Shown: positions 45,047-56,109 of the stretch, piece after piece
Layout of the letters: every line of letters starts with the position of its first letter
Position numbering within the stretch: position 1 is the first letter of the stretch
NCBI RefSeq assembly: GCF_964340395.1
Contig: NC_135568.1
Coordinates: 20,971,081-21,035,080 of the forward strand
Source: Glandiceps talaboti
Lineage: Eukaryota > Hemichordata > Enteropneusta > Spengelidae
Direction of reading: 5' to 3'
DNA length: 64,000 nucleotides
Program-made: the position numbers and the translations under genes
Notes under the pieces: generated by a model
Database searches by the model: none
The model's input: only the letters and a program-made list of their open reading frames with translations
What the model was told of the DNA's origin: nothing

Positions 45047-48000
45047 AGCTGAAAATAAAAAGTGTGAAGGGTGCACTCACTTAAAAAAATATAAAGTGTC
45101 TACTGTACATGAAAATCATGTAATGAACAACAGACTTGTGTGAAATGTAAATTCATTTCCCAGATATTTTGATATGCCAGACCCAAATCAGAGAAAGTGA
45201 AAGCCCTGAGATATTACAGTGGACAACTTGATATGACATCTCTTTCTAATAACTGCCAAAAATCAAAAAATAAAATAGATTAAAAATAAAGTGACAATCA
45301 ATACAATGTACCTCGTTTTATGCTTGCAGTTGGGCTTCATTTAAATAATACACTGACTTTTATTGATGTTTTAGTCAAAAATGACGATTTTGACTTTATT
45401 GAAATGGATGGCAGCATTTCTTTTCAAGGGCAATTGGTACTGACATCTAGGGATTCCCTCGCAAAAAGGGGTATACACCCCTTTTACCCATAAACCCAAC
45501 ATGCTAAAATGGCAGAGGACAGTCAAGTCTTGCAATTTTAGACTTCTGAACCATAGGAACATGCAACATTTTTGGAGAAAAAGTAAAGAAGGAAATAAGA
45601 GTAAGCAACACCAATATAAAGAGAGGAGAGAAATAATGCTTTGCTGGATCTTTCCTTTCATGATGATGGGTTAATTGATATATTGTAAATAAGTCAGCAA
45701 AGAGTAATATTGATAAAAGTTTTCATCTTCCAGGTGATGAAGCTCCTTGACATCAGTATTGTATTTAGGTAGATATTATTAATGTACAGTGTTAAGTTCT
45801 ATTTAGAGGCATTTCCAAGTGTTAGATTTTCCTAAATAAAACCCAGTTCCAGTCTTAGTTCAAGTAAAAATTGACAGTGTGAGAATTGATCTGCAAAAGA
45901 GAAATGTTAATATACTGTCCATTCCACAGTAGTTTAATGCCGTACCTGAAATCCATACATCATCTTGGAGATGATTGTATGATCATTAATTAGTTTCTGA
46001 AAACATAGACATTGCATATTTGAGTGAGTGAGTGTGTGTGTGTATGTGTATGTGTGTGTATGTGTGTGTATAATTTTTCTGCTGATCAGGTATCATATAT
46101 TAGTACCATTGATCTAATACCTAAGGTGCAACAATATGGTGAAATTTGAATAGTGGTTAGTTGGTTGTTATGTGGTACAAGTGACTAGCATTTCCTAGCT
46201 TTTTGTAAATAAAAAACACTAGCAACATTCTTTTGGTGAAACTATCTTTGTTCTGTGTTTTGTCCCTCAAAACCACATTTGAACTGTACTGTGCTGTGAA
46301 ACTGAATAGAATACATCAAGATGATAGAAGATGGAATGAATTATGCATTTCTAGAAGGTCAAATAAATTAACGAGGATACCTGTGTGTACATGGTTATTT
46401 AGTGTTGCAGTTTGTATACTCACATTCACCCTTTACTATTATAAACTCATCACAGATTTCTGTCAAAGTTTTAGCACATCTCGTTCTGATGAATATAACT
46501 TGTTCTTGACAGGTCCATTCACCCCTCTACCCCCATTCATTTATTAGAATCTTCCAATGTTGCAAGTCAAATTAATGGTGGACATAGAGTATGGTAAAAT
46601 TTTCATTTCAGGTTGAATATTGAAAGATATAATTGTCTGCATTCCCCTATCTCAGCACACATTTTCCAGTATACACACATAGATGGAGTTTGCTTTGGTA
46701 TAAAATCATAAACCTAGGGGGTCATATTAAGGTTAATTTTTAACCAACTTATGGGCTCCAAAACTGGTCAACCCAAGTATCATCTGAAAGCTGGCATCAC
46801 ATACTTTGGTATTTTGATGGAAACACAAAATCGAAAATTTTGACCATTAGGTACCTTTTGGCATGACTTTACCATTACAATTCTGCCGATGCTAAAAGTA
46901 ACACCTTTTAGCACCTTCTTACACCTGTACCCATATGGTGAATAACGCCACCAGCCTATGCTTTGGGGCTATGTGTAAATAAAACTTGTTTGTCTAAACT
47001 AAGCATCTTGCTGGAACTCGTTGACACCTCTCAATCCGATAATGGTCAGTAGTTGTACCTCACATCACAGACAAGAAACTGTGTTCCTTGTCTGTGCTCA
47101 GATGTTGTACCATGGCTCACAGTCCTGCTTGCAGACGGTGCACGCGTTTCGCTCAACACCGTCCTACGAAAAGTAACCGTCCTATAGCGAGTGCGAAAAC
47201 AAAATACTTTCGCACCAATAACAAAATAATTACATATAATTTTTTTTATAAAGCTATCAAATATTAGCAATCGGTCGAATATGTACTCATTTTACATCTT
47301 TTTGACGATAGTAGTCGCTGGTACGATCACAAAAGGTGTCGAAAATCGGAACTTTTCCAGTTCCGACTGATTTCAAAGTCCCGCCTTACAAACTCCGCCA
47401 CATTTGATCGGGCGTCCGCTTGGGCATAAATTTTACGATTGAACTTGTGATTTCGGGATTTCTGGTCCTCCGGACTGGGACTAGTACTTTTGTAGCCAAG
47501 GCGAGGTAAAATTACTAAATAGTCGATTTATTGCTGATATTTGAACACAGATGCGTTAAATCTTTAGTTACTACTATACTAGCATTTCAGGTAAGCCCAG
47601 GTTTCACAACTGTCTCTTTGTAGGCGACTTACTCCGTATGCAAGCAGGGCGACATGGACCCTCAGACCACTAGTGGTCAACCGGTCTGAGATGGATCATA
47701 GACCCTACGAAATGGATGTAGCCTAGTAGAAATGTCTGTATTTGTGAACAGTAAGGAATGTCTCTCAGATAGACTGTGTCCATGACTGTACAATGTTGTG
47801 TCAATCAAGGCCTCTTCGCAGGTTTGTGAAAATGATGTTGGGGACTAATCTCCATTTCAAAAAGGGAAGTTTTTCTAACTGAAAAAGGTGTTTGTCCTGA
47901 ATGTTCGATATCTTGCATTTCCGTCATTTTCTCGTCTCTGTTAATTTTAGCGACGAAGGGATATGATATTCCATAGAACGCCTTTTGTTTTATCAATTAC

Positions 48001-48483
48001 AAACAATAGCATGTGAAGGGCGATATAATGTTGCCTTGTCCGAGAAACGGGAAGTACACTAGCTGTTTTCACTTCACTGCTCACACTTACATTGAAGAGC
48101 TATGTAGTCAGTAATCTTGGTTAGTCTATTCTATTGTCAAACAGAATTTTCCCTCAAATTCAACATCACTGTCAGAATATATTCGAGAAAGGTTTACAAC
48201 GTTTAAACTTTATTCATCCTGGATCCAATAGCAAGTGTACATTCTTTGATCACGGATTTGCGAGTGCAAAACATTATAAAACTTAAAAGCACGGGACTGC
48301 AATTTTGTGTTCCTTGTCTGTGTAACCTCAGATCACTGAAAATATTCATTAGTGGTCTGAGTCTGAGTTGGAACACATCTCCGTTTATAGTGCTAGTTGT
48401 GTGTATTCACTAAGCCGTTTCAATATAATAATCATATGGATGTTTTATTTTCAACATCACGCAAACCATTGGCCTCTTTTCAT
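45047..48483. other. Intron D-E sequence, largely unassigned
   Basis: AT-rich up to about 46980, with a TG tract at 46030-46072. 46980-48483 is more mixed, with TGTGTTCCTTGTCTGTG repeated at about 47081 and 48309 and GTGGTCTGAG motifs at about 47680 and 48352, suggesting decayed TIR elements. No exon recognised. Confidence 0.45.
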
Positions 48484-48493
48484 GGTAGCGATT

Positions 48494-48654
48494 AGTCTAT
48501 CTGCTAGACCTCGGATGTTCTTCCGATACAATACGACACACGACCGAACATCACTATCGAGGATGGAACATCCAAGGCAAGCCCTCACTGCGAATTTCGT
48601 TCGCTTATAGTAATTAGTATCGAAAGAAAGCACGAACATCTAGCAGCAAGATTA
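48494..48654. mobile_element. Mutator-like MITE with 10-bp target duplication
   Basis: Tip AGTCTATCTGCTAGACCTC, inverse at the right end (GAACATCTAGCAGCAAGATTA). GGTAGCGATT flanks both sides (48484-48493 and 48655-48664). A 9-10 bp duplication is typical of Mutator-like elements. The tip resembles the TIR of the 5660-7144 element. No coding capacity in 160 bp. Confidence 0.75.
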
Positions 48655-49106
48655 GGTAGCGATTTGACAGACGCCAACAAAATCGAATTTTAGACTCTAA
48701 TATTACTCTTCGCACGTACAGAGTACTTTTTATAGGATAATATCATAAAAAGTGAATCAGAGCAAGCATCTAACCTAGAGTCTAAAATCAGATTTTATCC
48801 GATAATGGATATTTGTGTAATGTCGCGTCTTCATGGGGTCAGGTGTAAAAAAGACGGGTCAAAGTTTGGAAATGTGCACTCAGAGAACTGCGACACAACT
48901 GCTGACAGAGAGTTCTCAAATCGTATTTCAGAGCTAAGGTGGCTATTGTCCTGCGTGTTCATTATAAAGCGGCCAAGTTCGCGTCACAATTTGTAAAATA
49001 ACGCTACGACATTATACTAAACAATAAAGAATAAATAAGCCTTTGAAGTTTCTGTGCTCCTACTATAAATACTTCCTATGAATCTGGCCACAGCTACTCA
49101 TGTCCT

Positions 49107-49218
49107 AGTCTAGCTGCTAGACCTCAGGTGTTATTCTGAATTTACAATACGACAAGGATGGGCGTTCGCCGTCACAGCGAACTTCGTCGGGAGAAGCCCG
49201 AACGTCTAGCAGCAAGAC
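49107..49218. mobile_element. Second AGTCTAGCTGCTAGAC MITE
   Basis: AGTCTAGCTGCTAGACCTCA at the left and GAACGTCTAGCAGCAAGAC at the right, length 112 bp. No clear target duplication. Similar tips also occur singly at 52048 (AGTCTAGCTGTTACACCCCT) and 63245 (AGTCTAGCTGCTAGACCTCA). 48665-49106 and 49219-49440 show nothing else named, apart from a short inverted pair TTTTAGACTCTA / TAGAGTCTAAAAT at about 48690 and 48776. Confidence 0.7.
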
Positions 49219-49444
49219 AACCTCTTTCTATAGTGGTCTGAGCGCACCATGCATACAATGAAAAGATGGAAAAGAAGATTATGCAAATACCCGACACTTC
49301 TTTATTTCTGTTGATATAGATGATGAGGCCAATTAACACATTTCTAACAGCTTAGCATATTAACTAACCTCGGATTTTCGAGGTTGGGAAGTTCTCAATT
49401 GGTCATACTTTAGCATCGGAGAGAATTATAATGCTCATCTTACC

Positions 49445-50964
49445 TCTGGTGTGATTTGAGTCAAAAAAATTTATTTTTGGTCAAAAACCAAAAACTACTG
49501 GACAGATTGATCTGAAATTTGGTGGGAATATTCTTAGGGGTGTGTGAATTTAGATTAATGTGAGATTTGTTCATTAAATGATGATTCCTTCAGTAATATG
49601 CAAATTAGGGCTAAACATGTGTCTATTTGGTCAAAAATCATTAATTCGAAAACTACTTGAAATGTAATGTGATGCATCTGGGGTGTATAGATAAAGAAAT
49701 ATTAAGCATATAATGATTATGTCAGTGATATGCAAATTAGGTGTAAAAATGTGGATTTGATCTTAAAAAAGAATGTGGTCAGTGAGACTGAAACTTGGTG
49801 AGATATTTCTAGAAGTGTGATACTGCAGATTTTCTTCACAACATTTGACACAATTGGCCCTAGCAACCATGACCATGCCCTTAGCAACAGCCAAATGGCA
49901 GTATATTTTGGTCAAATAACATCATCTGGTAGGCAAGTGAGTAAACATTCAAAAAATGTATGTAAATACCTTAGCAACCATGACCACGCCCATAGCAACA
50001 GCCAAACGGTCATGTATTTCACAAAGATAACAAAAGGGATTAATAGACAATTAAACATTCTAAAAATGTATGTAAATTTGCCTAGCAACAAGACCACGCC
50101 CATAGCAACAGCCAAATAATCATGTATATTGCAAAGATAACAGGAAATAGGACAAATGAATAAACATTTAAAAAATGTATGCAAATATACCCAGCAACAA
50201 GACCGTGCACATAGCAACAGCCAAATGATCACGTATAACAAAAATGTATGCAAATATGTCTAGCAACATGACCATGCCCATAGCAACAGCCAAATGATTG
50301 CTTATAAAGATAACAACAGGGTTGGATAGGCAACTGGATAGGCATTCAGCAAATAACACCAATATCTTGCATGGACAGCATGTGGGTAAACATTTTTAAA
50401 AACTGTACAGTTATGCTAGAACACCATTGGCAATATTTTTGGTCAAAAACTTAAACTTCAAAACTACTTGGCAGATTGCCCTGAAATTTGGTGGGAACGT
50501 TCTTGGGGTGTGTAAATTAAGATTTGTTCATAACATGATGATTACATCTTCAGTAATATGCAAATTAGAGCTAAACATTTGTGTTTTTGGTCAAAAATCT
50601 GTAATTCGAAAACTACTCAGCAGATTGGGCTGAAATTTAATAGATGCATCTGGGGGTGTATTGATGAAGAAATATTAAGTATTTAGTGATCTCATCAGTG
50701 ATATGCAAATTAGGTGTAAAAATGTGAATTTTGGTCAATAACATATCTCAAAAAGTGCTTGGTCAATGAGACTGAAACTTGATGAGATGTTTCTAGAAGT
50801 GTTATTCTGCAGACTTTCTTCAAAACATTTTGACACAATTGGCCCTAGCAACCGTTACCATGCCCTTAGCAACAACCAAATTTTTATGTTTTGGTCAAAT
50901 AGCAACATCATCTGGTAGGCAAGTGAGTAAGTAACATTCAAAAAATGTATGCAAATATCACTAG
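49445..50964 (+). mobile_element. HLE-1 copy 13 (5'-truncated, followed by a partial copy)
   Basis: Body from about 49445, tandem units (49940-50290), 3' end CAGTTATGCTAGAACACCAT ending near 50438. It then runs directly into a second body (GGTCAAAAACTTAAACTTC) that ends in the first tandem unit at about 50964. The junction copy-end-to-body suggests tandem or recombined insertion. Confidence 0.8.
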
Positions 50965-51099
50965 CATGATAAGTTGGTCCAGAACAAAGCAATGATCCCA
51001 TGTAATACTTATATATAATCTCCCAGTATTCCGAATGAGTGCCACGTCATCGAGGACAAATGATTCTCCTCATGTTGGCCGTATCCCGTATTTGGAGTC

Positions 51100-51464
51100 A
51101 TGATGGGTGAATGGTTAGCGTGACTGGCTTGGAATCTACAGGTTGCAGGTTCGAGCCCTGTCGCTGCTTGCTGTTTGTTTCTGAGTGGCTAAAGTCCTTG
51201 GGCAAGATTTGAACCACGACTGTGCTTCAGTCAACCCAGCTGTATAATTGGGGACCTGGTAGGATGTAGGTTGCAGGTTGCAATGTGAAGGCTTTAATCC
51301 TATGCGCTTAAATGGCTGCAATGGATTGTATGCTCCCCGGGGAGTTGAGGAAGACTAAAGGGCCGTTGTGCCGTTCTGATCCGAGCCAGGGGTAATAAAT
51401 TGTAAAGCGCTTTGAGCACGGTGTGGGAAAGCGCTATATAAGAACCAAACATTATTATTATTAT
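51100..51464 (+). mobile_element. tRNA-derived SINE
   Basis: The head has an A box (TGGTTAGCGTGACTGG, about 51113) and a B box GGTTCGAGCCC at 51148-51158, the internal RNA polymerase III promoter of a tRNA-like sequence. The body ends with AAAGCGCTTTGAGCACGG and GAAAGCGCTATATAAGAACC, a tail widely shared by SINEs of aquatic animals, then (ATT)n. About 365 bp. It is a retroposon, not a functional tRNA gene. No clear target duplication. Confidence 0.85.
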
Positions 51465-52189
51465 CCCTCTGAGCCAATAGGAGAGGAGGGATACAGACAT
51501 AGGGGAATCATGAGTCCGAGATGATGTAGCACGAAAGAGAAATAACTGTACAGGTTGATGATATTTACAAATAATTCAAAGTAGTTCCGACCATATTACT
51601 ATACTGTGACGTCAAAGTATAGTAATGTGAAATGTATGGATTTCAAATTACTATACTTTGACATCACACCCTGTGAATATGAAGGTCTATGTATATGATA
51701 ATTATTATGATAACACTAATGTGATGATATGGGATTTGAAGCATAGTCTAAAATGAATGGCAAAACAGTGAAGTTTGAACCAACAGCATACATGTATCAA
51801 TTGTAACTGTTTTCACCACCATGACTGCATATATTACTTGAAATTAATAAAAATCATGAACATAAAAGAAATTAATATCTTACTCCTGCTTCACAGTATA
51901 ACCAAAAAATCATATTTTAGCATAACAATCATGGCGACATTCATATCAACAATCAAATAGTATCTTTTATAAAGATAACAACAGCTATGGTTCAAAGCAG
52001 CCAAAAACTTACATTGCCATGAATTCTCACTCAAACTTATATGTAGTCTAGCTGTTACACCCCTCTGGCTATTCTGCTTACTGTTAAGGCAACTGAAGGT
52101 CAATACTGAGGGCGCTAGACATATGTACTCATTACATGTGAGCTTTATTTAGCAACCCCCAAAGTACAGATCCGATGTCTTACTTAGTA
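51465..52189. other. Intron D-E, short palindromes
   Basis: Three copies of TTACTATAC in both orientations (about 51595-51660), forming TTACTATACT / AGTATAGTAA around TGACGTCA. A degenerate MITE-like pair lies at 52048-52122 (AGTCTAGCTGTTAC ... GGCGCTAGACAT). No gene. Confidence 0.5.
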
Positions 52190-52245
52190 CTACAAGACTA
52201 ACCCAAACTATGCAGTTGTGCTACAGTGCCATTGGCACTATTTTT
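52190..52245 (+). mobile_element. HLE-1 copy 14 (3' end only), abutting exon E
   Basis: CAGTTGTGCTA at 52213-52223, a perfect hairpin TGCCATTGGCA at 52227-52237, then CTATTTTTTCTATTTTCAG. The T-run of the element end forms the polypyrimidine tract of exon E, whose first base is only 20 bp past the hairpin. Confidence 0.8.
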
Positions 52246-52256
52246 TCTATTTTCAG

Positions 52257-52516
52257 AGAGTCTACAAGATGAAGAGGGTTGGTCACTTAGTTCAGATCTA
52301 CAGATACATTTACTACATATGTTTGGTGCTGTTTTATCTGGTATGCAAATTAATGCACTCAAAGCGACCAATCCATTTACTGTTGACACACTCTTCAAAT
52401 TGGTCACATCTAAAAGTATCGTACAGCACCTTCCTGCCAAAACGGATGTTGTGGAGCTAGTGCTAAAATGTGTGAATCGTATGATACATGTTATACATTG
52501 TTGCAGTCCTGAAAAG
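52257..52516 (+). CDS. NBEAL1: NBEAL exon E
   Basis: Acceptor TTTCTATTTTCAG ends at 52256; donor GTCAGT starts at 52517. Two bases complete Glu with the G of exon D, then 86 codons in phase 0 out. The peptide begins ESLQDEEGWSLSSDLQIHLL and runs into HMFGAVLSGMQINALKATNP. The match to vertebrate NBEAL1 is [20 protein letters not shown], and NBEAL2 has FFQESLQ at the junction. It ends VLKCVNRMIHVIHCCSPEK, matching [20 protein letters not shown]. This is an all-helical armadillo-like segment. It is the longest and best-supported exon. The donor GTCAGT is a weaker consensus than the others. Confidence 0.93.
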
Positions 52517-52620
52517 GTCAGTAGTAACTGTGGTTTATCCAAACTTTTTGTATGGCATGATGAATGTTCGTTTTTTTGATGAAAACTTCAGTGACTAATA
52601 CAGTACAAATGACTTTAGCT

Positions 52621-55600
52621 TTGCAGTTAATTCATGTAACATGACCTTTTTATACTCACTTGGCAGTTAATTCATGTAACATGACATTTTTGTACTCACT
52701 TGGCAGTTAATTCATGTAACATGACATTTTTGTACTCACTTGGCAGTTAATTCATGTAACATGACATTTTTATACTCACTTGGCAGTTAATTCATGTAAC
52801 ATGACATTTTTATACTCACTTGGCAGTTAATTCATGTAACATGACATTTTTGTACTCACTTGGCAGTTAATTCATGTAACATGACATTTTTATACTCACT
52901 TGGCAGTTAATTCATGTAACATGACATTTTTATACTCACTTGGCAGTTAATTCATGTAACATGACTTTTTTATACTCACTTGGCAGTTAATTCATGTAAC
53001 ATGACATTTTTATACTCACTTGGCAGTTAATTCATGTAACATGACATTTTTATACTCACTTGGCAGTTAATTCATGTAACATGACATTTTTATACTCACT
53101 TGGCAGTTAATTCATGTAACCTGACATTTTTGTACTCACTTGGCAGTTAATTCATATAATATGACATTTTTATACTCACTTGGCAGTTAATTCATGTAAC
53201 CTGACATTTTTGTACTCACTTGGCAGTTAATTCATGTAACATGACATTTTTGTACTCACTTGGCAGTTAATTCATGTAACATGACATTTTTATACTCACT
53301 TGGCAGTTAATTCATGTAACATGACATTTTTGTACTCACTTGGCAGTTAATTCATGTAACATGACATTTTTATACTCACTTGGCAGTTAATTCATGTAAT
53401 ATAACATTTTTATACTCACTTGGCAGTTAATTCATGTAACATGACATTTTTATACTCACTTGGCAGTTAATTCATGTAATATAACATTTTTATACTCACT
53501 TGGCAGTTAATTCATGTAACATGACATTTTTATACTCACTTGGCAGTTAATTCATGTAATATAACATTTTTATACTCACTTGGCAGTTAATTCATGTAAT
53601 ATAACATTTTTATACTCACTTGGCAGTTAATTCATGTAACATGACATTTTTATACTCACTTGGCAGTTAATTCATGTAACATGACATTTTTGTACTCACT
53701 TGGCAGTTAATTCATGTAACATGACATTGTTATACTCACTTGGCAGTCAATTCATGTAACCTGACAGTTTTATACTCACTTGGCAGTTAATTCATGTAAC
53801 ATGACATTTTTATACTCACTTGGCAGTTAATTCATGTAATATAACATTTTTATACTCACTTGGCAGTTAATTCATGTAACATGACATTTTTATACTCACT
53901 TGGCAGTTAATTCATGTAATATAACATTTTTATACTCACTTGGCAGTTAATTCATGTAACATGACATTTTTATACTCACTTGGCAGTTAATTCATATAAT
54001 ATGACATTTTTGTACTCACTTGGCAGTTAATTCATGTAACATGACATTTTTATACTCACTTGGCAGTCAATTCATATAATATAACATTTTTATACTCACT
54101 TGGCAGTTAATTCATGTAACATGACATTTTTATACTCACTTGGCAGTTAATTCATGTAACATGACATTTTTATACTCACTTGGCAGTCAATTCATATAAT
54201 ATAACATTTTTATACTCACTTGGCAGTTAATTCATGTAACATGACATTTTTATACTCACTTGGCAGTCAATTCATATAATATAACATTTTTATACTCACT
54301 TGGCAGTTAATTCATGTAACATGACATTTTTATACTCACTTGGCAGTCAATTCATGTAATATAACATTTTTATACTCACTTGGCAGTTAATTCATATAAT
54401 ATAACATTTTTATACTCACTTGGCAGTTAATTCATGTAATATAACATTTTTATACTCACTTGGCAGTTAATTCATGTAACCTGACATTTTTATACTCACT
54501 TGGCAGTTAATTCATGTAACATGACATTTTTATACTCACTTGGCAGTTAATTCATGTAACCTGACATTTTTATACTCACTTGGCAGTCAATTCATATAAT
54601 ATAACATTTTTATACTCACTTGGCAGTTAATTCATGTAACCTGACATTTTTATACTCACTTGGCAGTTAATTCATGTAATATAACATTTTTATACTCACT
54701 TGGCAGTTAATTCATGTAACCTGACATTTTTATACTCACTTGGCAGTTAATTCATGTAACCTGACATTTTTATACTCACTTGGCAGTTAATTCATATAAT
54801 ATAACATTTTTATACTCACTTGGCAGTTAATTCATGTAACATGACATTTTTATACTCACTTGGCAGTTAATTCATGTAATATAACATTTTTATACTCACT
54901 TGGCAGTTAATTCATGTAACATGACATTTTTATACTCACTTGGCAGTTAATTCATGTAATATAACATTTTTATACTCACTTGGCAGTTAATTCATGTAAC
55001 ATGACATTTTTATACTCACTTGGCAGTTAATTCATGTAATATAACATTTTTATACTCACTTGGCAGTTAATTCATGTAACATGACATTTTTATACTCACT
55101 TGGCAGTTAATTCATGTAATATAACATTTTTATACTCACTTGGCAGTTAATTCATGTAACATGACATTTTTATACTCACTTGGCAGTTAATTCATATAAT
55201 ATAACATTTTTATACTCACTTGGCAGTTAATTCATATAACATGACATTTTTATACTCACTTGGCAGTTAATTCATATAACATGACATTTTTATACTCACT
55301 TGGCAGTTAATTCATATAATATAACATTTTTATACTCACTTGGCAGTTAATTCATGTAATATAACATTTTTATACTCACTTGGCAGTTAATTCATGTAAC
55401 ATGACATTTTTATACTCACTTGGCAGTTAATTCATATAATATAACATTTTTATACTCACTTGGCAGTTAATTCATGTAACATGACATTTTTATACTCACT
55501 TGGCAGTTAATTCATATAATATAACATTTTTATACTCACTTGGCAGTTAATTCATGTAATATAACATTTTTATACTCACTTGGCAGTTAATTCATGTAAC

Positions 55601-55697
55601 ATGACATTTTTATACTCACTTGGCAGTTAATTCATATAATATAACATTTTTATACTCACTTGGCAGTTAATTCATGTAATATAACATTTTTATACTT
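52621..55697. repeat. 40-bp minisatellite, 77 units
   Basis: Starts about 105 bp after the exon E donor. Unit: TTGGCAGTTAATTCATGTAA plus CATGACATTTTTATACTCAC, with exact 40-bp spacing from 52624 to 55664 (76 periods). Variants at one segment (GTAACATGAC, GTAATATAAC, ATAATATAAC, GTAACCTGAC) alternate. ATAAC forms are rare in the left third and common in the right, which shows directional homogenisation. The unit carries stops and no exon sequence. 55698-56009 is plain intron. Confidence 0.97.
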
Positions 55698-56009
55698 ATT
55701 CAGACAGCTTCAAATACAACATGAACAAGTATAGAGGAACCTTCCACAGTTGGAAAGTAAAGAATTCAAGTCCATGTGTAATGTTTTCATCAGGAGCCTG
55801 TTTTTACTGCACTGAGAAGAAATAGGAATGCTTATCACTGTTCAATTTGATTGGGCAAAGGATCATGCTGTGTGTTGTGTGTCTCTGATAGTGTTAGTTT
55901 AGAGTTGAAATGTGTCTAGCTCTGCATCAAAAAATGTAATGTCCCACAAGTGAAACACCAAGCCAACACCATTTCTACTGTAATCCATGTGCCTTTGTTT
56001 TCTTATCAG

Positions 56010-56109
56010 AGACAAATTGATGTGAGTACGGTGTTGGGGATTTTCCTTAATATACTGATAGACAAAAAGCAAACTCATCATAGTGTGGAACTACAACAGT
56101 GTATGCTAA
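56010..56109 (+). CDS. NBEAL1: NBEAL exon F
   Basis: Acceptor TTTTCTTATCAG ends at 56009; first donor GTAAGT at 56110. Phase 0 in, 33 codons and one base (A) over. The peptide RQIDVSTVLGIFLNILIDKK then HHSVELQQCML corresponds to vertebrate NBEAL1 QVETSTILENYFKLLNSD and ALQIKML. The intervening variable loop (RRSRQWENR-like in NBEAL1) is shorter here. The exon 3' end from 56078 and its donor form the first unit of a 41-bp tandem array, so the exon boundary lies inside a minisatellite. Only the first donor keeps the frame into exon G. Confidence 0.85.

Noticed and set aside
51104-51175. tRNA gene
   Set aside because: A and B boxes are present but it is the head of a SINE with a long body and (ATT)n tail; no cloverleaf 3' half.
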